Shown here: piece by piece, positions 1 to 7,314 of the stretch
Position numbering within the stretch: the first letter of the stretch is position 1
Layout of the letters: every line of letters begins with the position of its first letter
Assembly (NCBI GenBank): GCA_031362405.1
Contig: JANLSO010000125.1
Span: 1-24,897 of the forward strand
Direction: 5' to 3'
Source of the DNA: JANLSO01 sp031362405
Lineage (GTDB): Bacteria; Actinomycetota; Thermoleophilia; Miltoncostaeales; Miltoncostaeaceae
Length of the DNA: 24,897 nucleotides
Notes under the pieces: generated by a model
What the model was told of the DNA's origin: nothing
The model's database searches: none
What the model saw: the letters and a program-made list of their open reading frames with translations, nothing else
Program-made: the position numbers and the translations under genes

Positions 1-1
1 C

Positions 2-510
2 CTCACCCATGGCTCGATCGGGGTCTTCTCACAGCGGCAGGACGGCGTGCGCGTCGTCACGAAGACTCGCGCGAGCCGCCGGACCGTCGACGTCGGGGAT
101 CACGTCGTCGACTTGCTGCGCGAGCAGCAGCGCGTGCGCGTACCAACGCGGGCGGCTATCTCTTCCCCACCTCAGCCGGCTCGCCGTTTGATGCCGACAA
201 CTTCATGGCCCGGATCTTCAAGCCGGCGGCGCGGGCGGCGGGTATCCCTGAGCTGACCTTCCACGACCTGCGCCACACGGGCGCGTCGCTGATGATCGCC
301 GCCGGATGCCACGTGAAGGTCATTGCCGAGCAGATGGGTCACTCCGACGGCGGAGGGCTCGTCCTGCGGCGCTACGGGCACCTCTACAAGGGGGCTCGTC
401 GGCAGGCCGCAAGCGCCCTCGAGAGCCACATTTTCGGCCCATCCGGCGATTCTGGTGTGGGATGGACGTGGGATGAAAAGCAGTTGGGGCTCGATCTCAA
501 TGGTTCCTGA
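2..510 (+). pseudogene. Tyrosine recombinase (phage-type integrase), C-terminal part, frameshifted and cut by the window edge
   Basis: The C-terminal catalytic domain is readable in frame 1 from about 150 to the TGA at 508-510. It has the box HDLRHTGASLMIAAG (Arg and His of the R-H-R-Y set), then QMGHSDG and RYGHLYKG, whose Tyr is the expected nucleophile. Upstream, positions 2 to about 140 read in frame 2 as integrase-like sequence (VVTKTRASRRTVDVGDHVVDLL, shown in part). The shift near 130-150 fits loss of one base. Family enzymes cut and rejoin DNA at att sites for element integration and excision. The 3' end faces the 3' end of the adjacent tRNA-Gly, the classic arrangement at one edge of an integrated element that would extend left of the window. 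The N-terminal half is outside the window. A sequencing error could mimic the frameshift; otherwise the gene is dead. Confidence 0.8.
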
Positions 511-517
511 GACGAGA

Positions 518-542
518 AAAGCCCCCGATTTGCGGGGGCTTT
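518..542. terminator. Bidirectional intrinsic terminator between integrase remnant and tRNA-Gly
   Basis: A perfect 10-bp stem (518-527 with 533-542, GC core of five C against five G) closes a 5-nt loop. It carries A's on the left flank and T's on the right, so it can stop transcription from either side. It sits just after the integrase stop and just downstream of the tRNA, which is read on the minus strand. Confidence 0.75.
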
Positions 543-548
543 CAAAGG

Positions 549-622
549 AGCGGATGAAGGGACTCGAACCCTCGACCTTCTGCATGGCAAGCAGACGCTC
601 TAGCCAACTGAGCTACATCCGC
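549..622 (-). tRNA. tRNA-Gly (anticodon GCC)
   Basis: On the minus strand the 7-bp acceptor stem GCGGATG/CATCCGC pairs perfectly. The D arm GCTC...GAGC, anticodon stem TCTGC/GCAGA with loop TTGCCAT (anticodon GCC, reads GGC), and T arm with TTCGAGT are all present. The discriminator is U at 549, as usual for bacterial tRNA-Gly. The genome continues CCT rather than CCA, so CCA is added after transcription. The 3' end faces an integrase remnant, so it is a likely integration target. A TATGCT element at 634-639 (minus) could be its -10 box. Confidence 0.95.
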
Positions 623-662
623 GGGATTGGCCGAGCATAGCGGACGGCCTGGGCCGGTGCAG

Positions 663-935
663 CTACCCGATGTTCTCGGCCCAGATCACTCGTCCGCTCA
701 GGGCATCCGCCTCAGGGTAGGCGGCCAGAACCGCTTCGCAGGCGGTGATGGACGCGCCGATGCCGCGAGGTTGGAAGCCTGTCGGCACCAGGACAACGCT
801 CTAATGGTCTCTACCAGACGCCGCCAGTCGGAGGCGATCGCCAGGAAATCCCCGAGATTGTGGGTCACGACCGCACGCATCTGGTTCACGGCGTAAGAGA
901 GAACGTCGTCGTCGCTGCGCCTCGATCGAGTTCGG
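663..935 (-). pseudogene. PIN-like (DUF5615-type) toxin remnant, 5'-deleted, frameshifted
   Basis: One minus-strand frame reads DDDVLSYAVNQMRAVVTHNLGDFLAIASDW, the middle of a PIN-like toxin (the DD..L.YA and V.T.N.GDF motifs). The family C-terminus (VVLVPTGFQ...GIGASI...LSGRVIW) continues in another frame down to TAG at 663-665. The switch lies near 815-822, and an extra in-frame TAG sits at 801-803. The normal N-terminus (MRLLLDE-like, roughly 40 residues) is absent: the sequence runs directly out of the neighbouring antitoxin frame. Intact members are small nucleases paired with DUF433 antitoxins. With a deletion, a stop and a frameshift, this one cannot make a working toxin. Confidence 0.7.
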
Positions 936-1281
936 CAGTCACGGCATCGACCTCGGCCTGGAACGCCGTGTAGTAGCGGGCGCACACGTCGACCCGGTCA
1001 GGGGCGATCCCGAGGTCTCGTGCGGTGAGGGCGACGTCCCCTGCGTTCGAGAGAAGCGTCGCGGCCACCTCCCATACCGCGAGTCGGGTTCCGGCAACAA
1101 CAGCCCGGTAGCCCATCTTGGGTGTCGTGAAGCAGACACCGGGGAATGCCTTCATCCGAAGCCCCTCCTCAAGAAGCGTCGCGGCGAGTTGGTTGGCGGA
1201 GAGGCCCTCTTTGCTGGCCAATCGATCGAGGGCCGTCAGAGTCGCCTCGTCTACCCGAAAGGATCTGAAGCGCGTGGGCAT
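886..1281 (-). CDS. RHH + DUF433-type antitoxin, probably with altered C-terminus
   Basis: 131 aa. Residues 5-43 look like a ribbon-helix-helix DNA-binding segment (FRVDEATLTALDRLASKEG). Residues about 58-112 match the DUF433 pattern (VVAGTRLAVWEVA..., then ARDLGIAPDRVDVCARYYTAFQAEVDA). Such proteins are antitoxins that bind a PIN-like toxin and repress their own operon. The ATG at 1281 is chosen because longer readings run into the upstream Nif3 gene. The tail AELDRGAATTTFSLTP is not family-like: its bases are those of the toxin gene read out of frame, which places a deletion junction near 925-935. The fold may still form, but the partner toxin next door is broken, so this is probably an orphan antitoxin. 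Confidence 0.7.
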   Translation of the reverse strand: MPTRFRSFRVDEATLTALDRLASKEGLSANQLAATLLEEGLRMKAFPGVCFTTPKMGYRAVVAGTRLAVWEVAATLLSNAGDVALTARDLGIAPDRVDVCARYYTAFQAEVDAVTAELDRGAATTTFSLTP

Positions 1282-1289
1282 GACCTCAG

Positions 1290-1306
1290 TGCAACCATTT
1301 GCAACC
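1290..1306. promoter_or_regulatory. Direct repeat upstream of the antitoxin gene, candidate operator
   Basis: TGCAACC occurs at 1290-1296 and again at 1300-1306, exactly 10 bp (one helical turn) apart and 9 bp upstream of the antitoxin start. Autoregulating RHH antitoxins bind such short direct or inverted repeats. Function is inferred from position only. Confidence 0.3.
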
Positions 1307-1348
1307 GCTTTACGACAGCGAAGGCAATGACGCGATCTGTCGCGCGCG

Positions 1349-2131
1349 TCAGCCCGCCTGCCAGGGGTCGGTATCGGCCTCGGCGTACATCGCATCCACC
1401 CCTTCGGGGGAAAGCGCGCGCTCGAACGACGCGCGAAACCAGCGCTGCATCGCGAGGCGTTCGACGCGCGCATGGGGCGCGCCGATCAGCGGCATTCCCC
1501 TGGCCCGGTCAGCGTCGTGGTGCTTGAGGTCGCTCGTGATGAAGACATCGGCCTCGGCGGCGCGCGCATCGTCGATCATCGAGGCACCCGAACCGGTGCA
1601 TAGCGCAACCCGGCTGACGTGCACGCCGGGATCGCCGGCGTAGATCACGGGCGGCCGTTCCATCACCTCGGCAACGCGCTGCACGAGCCGCTCCAGCGAT
1701 GTCGTGGCAACGGTTCCGATGCGGCCCATTCCTGCGTTCGGGTCGTCACCCACTGGTCGCAAGGGACGGGCGTGCGAGAGACCGAGCATCGCGGCCATAT
1801 GGTCGTTGAGGCCCCCCACCGCAGAGTCGAGGTTCGTGTGGGCCGCAACGACGGTGACACGTTGTTCGGCCGCTGACAGCACGAGCTCCGAGACGCCATC
1901 GTCGGTGAGGGCCGCGACCGATGGGAAGATCGGCGGGTGGTGAACGACGACCGTGTCGCACGTGCGCTCATGGGCCTCTTGCAGCACATCTTCGCGTAGC
2001 TCCAACGCCACGAGCACGCGCCGGACCGGCCGATTGTGGCGGCCGACGATCAGGCCGACGTTGTCCCACTCCTCGGCGAGCGCGAACGGCGCGAGGCGAT
2101 CGATCGTCGCCAGAAGCTGAGCTACGAACAC
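1349..2131 (-). CDS. Nif3-like dinuclear metal-centre protein (DUF34)
   Basis: 260 aa, the usual length for the short (no insert) Nif3 class. Visible family motifs are AEEWDNVGLIVG (20-30), VVHHPP (62-67), AHTNLDSAVGGLND (97-110) and a late H220...E224. H64, H65, D102, H220 and E224 fit the two-metal site. Family members form toroidal hexamers in the cytosol; a GTP cyclohydrolase I-like or tRNA/nucleotide-related role has been proposed, but the substrate is unsettled. The GTG start at 2131 gives the conserved N-terminus; the upstream Shine-Dalgarno is poor. It lies downstream of the EF-G-like gene on the same strand, separated by a strong inverted repeat, so cotranscription is uncertain. Confidence 0.93.
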   Translation of the reverse strand: MFVAQLLATIDRLAPFALAEEWDNVGLIVGRHNRPVRRVLVALELREDVLQEAHERTCDTVVVHHPPIFPSVAALTDDGVSELVLSAAEQRVTVVAAHTNLDSAVGGLNDHMAAMLGLSHARPLRPVGDDPNAGMGRIGTVATTSLERLVQRVAEVMERPPVIYAGDPGVHVSRVALCTGSGASMIDDARAAEADVFITSDLKHHDADRARGMPLIGAPHARVERLAMQRWFRASFERALSPEGVDAMYAEADTDPWQAG

Positions 2132-2146
2132 TCGGTGAGCCTAGCC

Positions 2147-2189
2147 CCCCAGGTTATGTCTGGTGTCTGGCACCAGACATAACCTGGGG
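2147..2189. repeat. Perfect 19-bp inverted repeat (5-nt loop) between the EF-G-like and Nif3 genes
   Basis: Left arm CCCCAGGTTATGTCTGGTG (2147-2165), loop TCTGG, right arm the exact reverse complement (2171-2189). It begins 3 bases after the EF-G-like stop and has no T tract, so it is not a standard intrinsic terminator. It resembles intergenic REP-like palindromes with a TGTCTGG core and is clearly less GC-rich than its flanks. It could protect the 3' end of the EF-G-like mRNA or attenuate read-through into the Nif3 gene. Confidence 0.9.
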
Positions 2190-2192
2190 CCG

Positions 2193-4250
2193 TCAAGCGA
2201 CCGCGACCACCGCCTGGTTCGTGAGGTGGGCGGGCATCTCCTCGTAGCGTGCGAGCTCCATCGAGTACTCGCCCTGGCCGCCGGTCATCGCGCGTAGATC
2301 CGGCGCGTAGGCGAGCATCTCGCTCATCGGCACCTCGGCGTGCACGACCTCGAAGTCGCCCACGATCTCCATCCCAAGGGGATGTCCGCGGCGGCTCGAC
2401 AGGTCGCCCAGAACGTCGCCAACGCACTCCTTGGGCACCGTGACGTTCACGTTCATCACCGGTTCGAGCAGCACGGGGTGTGCCTTCGCCAGCGCCGCCT
2501 TCATGCCCAGGGAGCCGGCGATCTTGAAGGCCATCTCTGACGAGTCGACGGCGTGGTACTTGCCGTCGTAGACCGTGACCCGCACGTCGACAACCGGGTA
2601 TCCGCCCAGTTCGCCTTTACTCATCGCCTCGATGACGCCCTTCTCGACGGCGGGGATGAAGCCTCGGGGGATCGCCCCGCCGACGATCTTGTCGACGAAG
2701 ACGAACCCCTCGCCGCGCGGCAGCGGTTCGACGTGTAGCCAACAGTCGCCGTACTGGCCGCGGCCGCCGCTCTGTTTTTTGTGTTTGCCCTCGGCTTCGG
2801 CGACGCCGGCGATCGTCTCGCGATACGGCACGCGCGGGGCGTGCAGATCGACGGCCACCCCGAAGCGCCGCTCGAGCCGCTCGGTGACGACCTCGACGTG
2901 CAGTTGCGACAGGCCCGCGACAATCAGCTCGGCGGTCTGCTCGTCGCGGTGCACATCAAGGGTGGGATCCTCATCGCACAGGCGTCGCAGCGAGGCGTGC
3001 ATCTTGTCGTCATCGGCCTGGTTGATGGCGGTCACGGCAAAGCTCATCACCGCAGCCGGCAGGCCGGGCGGCGGGAAGATGGGCACCGGCCCGTGCGAGG
3101 CCAGGGCGTCACCGGTGTGAAGGCCCTTCAGCTTGGCAACGGCACCGATGTCGCCCGGGCCGATCGCGTCCATCGCGACGTGGTCCTTGCCCTGCAAGGT
3201 GAAGAGTTGGCCGATCCGCTCTTTCGCGGCTTCCGGCCCGACGACCGCGTGCGAGTCGCTCGCCAGCGAGCCCGTGAAGACCCGCATCAGGTTGATCCGG
3301 CCGCTGAAGGGGTCGGCGAGGGTCTTGAAGCAGTACGCCACCGCCGGGCCGTCGTCGCGGGTCGCGATCTCCACCGCGGTTCCGTCGGAAAGCTCGGCTT
3401 TGCGGGCAGCGGCCGTCGTCGGCGAGGGCAGACATTCGACGATCAGATCGAGTACCCGGTCGATGCCGATCGCGAGGTCGCCCGAGGTGCAAACCACCGG
3501 GAAGAGGCGCCCTTCGCGCACACCCTCACACAGGCCGTGGATCAGCACGTCGGTGGTCAGCGTCTCACCCGACAGGTACCGCTCGATCAGCTCGTCGTCG
3601 GCCTCGGCGATCGACTCAACCAGACGCTCGCGCGCCGCGTCGGCCATCTCGCGCACCTCGGCGGGAATCTCTCCCGTCGTTGCCTTCCCCGTCGCCGCGT
3701 AGGTCGTGGCGGTCATCGAGACCAAATTGACCACCCCCCGAAAGGCCCCCTGTCTTCCGATGGGGACATTGACGGCAACGCAGCCCGGGCTCATTTCATG
3801 AAGAGCCGCGAGGGTGTCGTCGAACGAACTTCGCTCACGATCGAGCATGTTCACGACGATCGCGCGCGGAAGCCCCATATCGTCGCAGCGCTGCCACAGA
3901 CGCCGGGTCTGGGTCTGCACGCCGGCCGCCGCGTTGACGACCATGAGCGCCGCATCGACCGCGGGCAGCACCGACAGGGTGTCGGCGTGAAACGACGGCT
4001 CGCCGGGTGTGTCGAGCAGGTTGATCTTCGCCCCCGTCCACGGGGCGTGGCACAGCGACGCCGCAATCGTGGTGCCGCGACGCTTCTCGTCGTCGTCGAA
4101 GTCGGCGACGGTCGTGCCGTCGGCAACGCGTCCGAGGCGGTTGGTGACGCCCGCCGTGAAGAGCATCGCTTCGACGAGGCTCGTCTTACCGAACCCGCGG
4201 TGGCCGATCACCGCCACGTTGCGAATCGTTTCCGGACTCTTGTGGGCCAT
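2193..4250 (-). CDS. EF-G-like translational GTPase (FusA2-like)
   Basis: 685 aa with EF-G architecture: G domain (about 1-270), domain II, and domains III-V including a domain IV segment (GGRGQYGDCWLHVEPL, then IPRGFIPAVEKGV). The P-loop is GHRGFGKTS (16-24), switch I RRGTTI (57-62), switch II DTPGE (80-84). Canonical EF-G has DTPGH, so the catalytic His is replaced by Glu. The base-specificity motif reads NMLD (134-137) where NKxD is normal, losing the Lys. These differences mark it as the EF-G-like paralogue group rather than the main elongation factor; GTP use and function in this group are poorly defined. The ATG at 4250 has a good upstream AGGAAAGG. It stands apart from any str operon, so it is not the housekeeping fusA. 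Confidence 0.9.
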   Translation of the reverse strand: MAHKSPETIRNVAVIGHRGFGKTSLVEAMLFTAGVTNRLGRVADGTTVADFDDDEKRRGTTIAASLCHAPWTGAKINLLDTPGEPSFHADTLSVLPAVDAALMVVNAAAGVQTQTRRLWQRCDDMGLPRAIVVNMLDRERSSFDDTLAALHEMSPGCVAVNVPIGRQGAFRGVVNLVSMTATTYAATGKATTGEIPAEVREMADAARERLVESIAEADDELIERYLSGETLTTDVLIHGLCEGVREGRLFPVVCTSGDLAIGIDRVLDLIVECLPSPTTAAARKAELSDGTAVEIATRDDGPAVAYCFKTLADPFSGRINLMRVFTGSLASDSHAVVGPEAAKERIGQLFTLQGKDHVAMDAIGPGDIGAVAKLKGLHTGDALASHGPVPIFPPPGLPAAVMSFAVTAINQADDDKMHASLRRLCDEDPTLDVHRDEQTAELIVAGLSQLHVEVVTERLERRFGVAVDLHAPRVPYRETIAGVAEAEGKHKKQSGGRGQYGDCWLHVEPLPRGEGFVFVDKIVGGAIPRGFIPAVEKGVIEAMSKGELGGYPVVDVRVTVYDGKYHAVDSSEMAFKIAGSLGMKAALAKAHPVLLEPVMNVNVTVPKECVGDVLGDLSSRRGHPLGMEIVGDFEVVHAEVPMSEMLAYAPDLRAMTGGQGEYSMELARYEEMPAHLTNQAVVAVA

Positions 4251-4317
4251 GTCTCGTGCCTTTCCTCACAATGTCGGGGTCGAATCGTACCCCGGCACTG
4301 CGGGATGGCGCGAGACC

Positions 4318-4342
4318 AAAACCTCCGCAAACTTCGCGGAGG
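4318..4342 (-). terminator. Intrinsic terminator of the sigma-factor operon
   Basis: Read on the minus strand, a perfect 7-bp stem CCTCCGC/GCGGAGG (4342-4336 with 4328-4322) and 7-nt loop is followed by TTTT. It lies 4 bases past the sigma factor stop and upstream of the EF-G-like gene, separating the two transcription units. Confidence 0.75.
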
Positions 4343-4346
4343 CTCC

Positions 4347-5159
4347 CTACCTCTCGACCGGGGTCTCCCCTTGCAGACGGCCCTTCAGGCGCAGGATGGC
4401 TTTGGTGTGAAGCTGGCTGACGCGGCTCTCGGTGACGCCGAGAACGTCGCCGATCTCGCGAAGGGTGAGGCCGTCGTAGTAGTAGAGGGCGATGACGATC
4501 TTCTCGCGCTCGGGCAGGCGGGCGATGGCATCGGCCAGCGTGTCGCGCAGCTCGGTCATGTCGAGAAGCGCGGCGGGGTCGGTCAGACGCGAGTCGCCGA
4601 TCGTGTCGATCAACGAGAGCGGCTCGCCGCCGCTATTGACGTTCCACATCTCATCCAGCGCGACGATCGACGAGTTCGAAATCTGGGCAATCGCCGCGTG
4701 GAACTCATCCATGGTCATACCCAACGCCGCCGACATCTCCTCGTCGGTGGGGGCGCGCTGCAGCTTGTGCTCGAGCTCGGCGGCCTTGCGTTCGATCTCA
4801 CGAGCCCGGGCGCGCACCGACCGGGGAACCCAGTCGAGCGAGCGCAGCTCGTCGATGATCGAGCCCTTGATGCGCGCCACGGCGTAGGTCTCGAACTTCA
4901 CCTGGCGATCGGGGTCGTAGCGCTCGACCGCGCCGATCAGCCCGAGTAGGCCATACGAGATGAGGTCGGTCTCCTCGACGTGCGAGGGAAGGGCACTGCT
5001 CATCCGACCCGCGACGTACTTCACGAGAGGGGCGAAGGTCAGGATGAGGCGGTCGCGCGCAATCGGGTCGGCGGTCGACTTGAACCGCCGCCACAGCATG
5101 CGCAGTTCTTCTTCACCCTGCGCGGCACCCGCCGCGGCGGTCTGGACGTTCCAGCTCAC
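4347..5159 (-). CDS. whiG: RNA polymerase sigma factor of the FliA/WhiG (sigma-28) family
   Basis: 270 aa from the GTG at 5159. Region 2 is clear (APLVKYVAGRM, EETDLISYGLLGLIGAVERYD, then KFETYAVARIKGSIIDELR and DWVPRSVR). Region 3 follows, and region 4 ends with LPEREKIVIALYYYDGLTL and GVTESRVSQLHTKAI. This is very close to WhiG of Streptomyces and to FliA. Such factors direct RNA polymerase to promoters with a CCGATA -10 box, controlling flagellar, sporulation or surface-protein genes. The start at 5159 is preferred over an ATG at 5267: it has GAGGA 5 nt upstream, it gives normal family length, and the longer version would overlap the preceding gene by 44 bp with an unconserved leader. It is last in an operon with a membrane protein and an MBL hydrolase. 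The symbol reflects family, not proven role. Confidence 0.93.
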   Translation of the reverse strand: MSWNVQTAAAGAAQGEEELRMLWRRFKSTADPIARDRLILTFAPLVKYVAGRMSSALPSHVEETDLISYGLLGLIGAVERYDPDRQVKFETYAVARIKGSIIDELRSLDWVPRSVRARAREIERKAAELEHKLQRAPTDEEMSAALGMTMDEFHAAIAQISNSSIVALDEMWNVNSGGEPLSLIDTIGDSRLTDPAALLDMTELRDTLADAIARLPEREKIVIALYYYDGLTLREIGDVLGVTESRVSQLHTKAILRLKGRLQGETPVER

Positions 5160-5164
5160 AAGCT

Positions 5165-5169
5165 TCCTC
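5165..5169 (-). promoter_or_regulatory. Ribosome binding site deciding the sigma factor start
   Basis: GAGGA on the minus strand, 5 nt before the GTG at 5157-5159. The competing ATG at 5267 has no comparable site. Confidence 0.6.
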
Positions 5170-5223
5170 GGTCGCGGGGGCGGTGCGAAGCTCTCCTCGG
5201 CACCTTTGGGGTCAAACCTGAGC

Positions 5224-5499
5224 TCACGGGTCGCTCGATCGAAAAAGTCGCAGGGCAACGACGACATCGACCGCGGCGGCGAGCCCGATCGCGAGGAACA
5301 GGCCGAGCCGCAGGGGCGTGCTCAGGCCTCCTTGGGCGCCGATCAGCAAGACAACCATGTTGCCGGCGAACCAGATGATTGCGCGCGGCACCAAGTGCGC
5401 GTAGAGGTGGCCCAACCCGGGGATGACGAAGCTCAGCAGGATGACCACGGGCGTGAGGTACTTTCCCTCGCGGGGGGGTGCGGTTCCGCGTGGCCTCAT
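5224..5499 (-). CDS. Small multi-pass membrane protein (PGLGHLYA motif)
   Basis: 91 aa. A charged N-terminus (MRPRGTAPPREGKY) is followed by about three hydrophobic segments: TPVVILLSFVIPGLGHLYA (16-34), RAIIWFAGNMVVLLIG (39-54) and LRLGLFLAIGLAAAVDVVVAL (63-83). The PGLGHLYA signature is common in small uncharacterised inner-membrane proteins resembling TM2-type hairpins. The ATG overlaps the stop of the upstream MBL gene (ATGA) and also has AGGAGG 7 nt upstream, so the two are translationally coupled. The sigma factor follows 64 bp later. Position between an enzyme and a sigma factor might suggest a membrane regulator of the sigma factor, but nothing in the sequence proves it. No function is assigned. 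Confidence 0.8.
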   Translation of the reverse strand: MRPRGTAPPREGKYLTPVVILLSFVIPGLGHLYAHLVPRAIIWFAGNMVVLLIGAQGGLSTPLRLGLFLAIGLAAAVDVVVALRLFRSSDP

Positions 5500-6320
5500 G
5501 CAGTGACCTCCTGCGAGGTCGTCAGCGCAATGGAGATCCCCTGACGCACCCAGGCGATGGGCCCCGGAAACGCGGTCCTCGCGGCGCGCAGGGCGTCGGC
5601 ACGATCAAACTCTGCGGGGCAGTGGGTCAGCAGCACATGGCGCGCCGCGGCCCGGGAGGCGATCCCGCCGGCGGAAATGGCATTGAGATGTGGAACGCCC
5701 GCCGGAACCGGCTCGGCCCCAAACGAGCACTCGCATACGAGCAGATCGACCTCGCGTGCGAGCTGCGGCAACGCGTCATTGTCGGCGCAGTCGGCGCCCA
5801 GGCAGACGCTGGAGCCTCGGTAGTCGAAACGTGTGGCGTATGTCGGAGGAAGGTGCGGAACCTCCTGGTAGCTGAGCACCAGGCCCTCGCCGAGATCAAC
5901 CTCGCCGCGCCCAGGGTTCAGCGACTCGAACCGGAAGGAGTCCCATCCGTCGTCGCCTCCGAAGGCCGTGAGGTGTTCCTTGAGACCGGCGGGGCCCAGG
6001 ACACGCAGGACGTGGCCTCGGCCCGGCCCGAAGGCCATGTAGACGCGCAGCGCCAGAAGGTCGACGCAATGGTCGGGATGCAGATGACTCACGACCAGCA
6101 GATCGAGATCCTGCGGCGCGAGGTGCGCCTGCAAAACGCTGAGCGCCCCCGAACCGAGGTCGACGCACACCGCCCGTGTCGGCGTCCTCACGAGGTAGCA
6201 GCTCTGCGCCTCGCCGTCGCGGCAGTAGGCCGCCCCGACGCCGACCGGCACGAACTCGAGAACCCCGGAATCCGGTTCAGATGGCAATGAAGGTGTCACG
6301 CGGCGCATGCTACCGCCCAC
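5496..6320 (-). CDS. MBL-fold metallo-hydrolase (RNase Z-like group)
   Basis: 274 aa. The zinc motif SHLHPDH lies at 78-84, with further likely ligands in GADCADND (about 170-177) and LLTHCP (about 234-239). The N-terminal LEFVPVGVGAAY strand and the CYLVRT segment fit the beta-lactamase fold shared with RNase Z and cyclic phosphodiesterases. The substrate cannot be told from sequence. The GTG at 6320 is chosen because GGAGG lies 8 nt upstream; ATG at 6308 is the alternative. It is first of the operon MBL, membrane protein, sigma factor and is divergent from the lipoprotein at 6403, so its promoter lies in the 82-bp gap 6321-6402. Confidence 0.88.
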   Translation of the reverse strand: MGGSMRRVTPSLPSEPDSGVLEFVPVGVGAAYCRDGEAQSCYLVRTPTRAVCVDLGSGALSVLQAHLAPQDLDLLVVSHLHPDHCVDLLALRVYMAFGPGRGHVLRVLGPAGLKEHLTAFGGDDGWDSFRFESLNPGRGEVDLGEGLVLSYQEVPHLPPTYATRFDYRGSSVCLGADCADNDALPQLAREVDLLVCECSFGAEPVPAGVPHLNAISAGGIASRAAARHVLLTHCPAEFDRADALRAARTAFPGPIAWVRQGISIALTTSQEVTA

Positions 6321-6402
6321 CCGCTCGACCTCCGGCTAGGCCGGCGACGCGCCGCAATAGCCATTGCCCCGAGGTTCACGGGCCGCGTGCTATACCGGCT
6401 GC

Positions 6403-7314
6403 ATGCCTCGATCCCTCAGAGTTTTCGCCGCGATTCTCATCGCCGCCATGGCCCTCGTCGTCGCAGGATGTAGCGGCGGCAGTAGTGGTGGAGGTGGTGG
6501 GGGCGCCAACGGGAGCGATCTCACCGAAAGCCTCACCGCGCCGCAGCTACTGGCAAAGAGCGCCGATACCGCCCGCAAAGCCACGGCGTTCCGCCTCGCG
6601 TTCGACGGGGAGGTAACGGTGAATCTCGCCAACGGCGCCAGCCTGCCGGGCGTGGGCCTGAGCTTGGACGAACCGGTGAAGTTCTCCGGTGCCGGTCCCG
6701 TGAAGCAGCCCGATCGGTTCGGGCTCGATGTAACAGCGACGGTCAGCGGCCTTCCGGTGCAGGGCAATCTCACCCGTGTGGGCGATGACCTGTTCCTCAG
6801 TGCCCTCGGGCGCGACTTCAAACTCGACGCCCCGGCGGCGCAGGTGCGTCAGCTCGACGCGTTCGCTGCGTTGCCGACCCTTGCCGGATGGATCTCCGAG
6901 CCCCGCCTGGCCGGCGATGAGGTTCTCGACGGGACCACCACCATCACGGTGACCGGGAAGGTCGACCCGCAGGTGGCGATCGGTGATCTGGCGCCGCTAC
7001 TTTCGTCGGTGTCTGGTCTGGGCGGCGCGCAGGCGCAGACGCCCGCCGAGCTACGTCGGTCGGCCGCCCAGCTGGGTGAATCGCTGTCAGACAGCGAGGT
7101 GACGGTCTGGATCGGGAAGTCCGACCTGCTGCCGCGCAAGCTCGACGTGCGCCTGGCGATCGCCGATGGATCGCGGCTGAGCCCACAGCTGCGGGCTCTG
7201 AAGTTCGCCGTGACCGTGAATCTGTCTGACTTTGGTGCCGACCTCACCGTCGAACCGCCGGCAAACCCGAGCCCATTGGCGATCAGCGACCTGACGGGCC
7301 TCGTGGGCGGCTGA
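6403..7314 (+). CDS. Secreted lipoprotein, LppX/LprG-like
   Basis: 303 aa. A short basic start (MPRSLR), a hydrophobic core, and a lipobox VVAGC with the acylated Cys at 23 show export and lipidation. A Ser/Gly linker (SGGSSGGGGGGANGS) then leads to a mature domain with alternating strands: TARKATAFRLAFDGEV, DRFGLDVTATVSGLPVQG, RVGDDLFLSALGRDF, and a second half TTITVTGKVDP, SDSEVTVWIGKSDLLPRKLDVRLAI. This pattern is that of LppX/LprG proteins, which bind lipids in a LolA-like fold and move them to the outer layers of the actinobacterial envelope. The ATG at 6403 is the only start giving a normal signal peptide; an upstream ATG at 6364 would add a non-signal leader. No clear Shine-Dalgarno is present, and TATACC lies 6 nt upstream, so the mRNA may be leaderless. 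Confidence 0.85.
   Translation: MPRSLRVFAAILIAAMALVVAGCSGGSSGGGGGGANGSDLTESLTAPQLLAKSADTARKATAFRLAFDGEVTVNLANGASLPGVGLSLDEPVKFSGAGPVKQPDRFGLDVTATVSGLPVQGNLTRVGDDLFLSALGRDFKLDAPAAQVRQLDAFAALPTLAGWISEPRLAGDEVLDGTTTITVTGKVDPQVAIGDLAPLLSSVSGLGGAQAQTPAELRRSAAQLGESLSDSEVTVWIGKSDLLPRKLDVRLAIADGSRLSPQLRALKFAVTVNLSDFGADLTVEPPANPSPLAISDLTGLVGG

Noticed and set aside
172..640. Short frames over the tRNA (KVEGSSPF, GLEPSTFCMASR peptides)
   Set aside because: These are the well-known translations of tRNA sequence, not genes.
886..1473. 195-codon version of the antitoxin
   Set aside because: The first 64 codons overlap the conserved end of the Nif3 gene; the RHH domain begins at the ATG 1281.
2781..4949. 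722-codon plus-strand frame opposite the EF-G-like and sigma genes
   Set aside because: It lies antisense to two clear family genes and has no domain; a codon-bias shadow.
4347..5267. Longer sigma factor start (ATG 5267)
   Set aside because: It overlaps the upstream gene, lacks a ribosome site and adds non-family residues; GTG 5159 is better.
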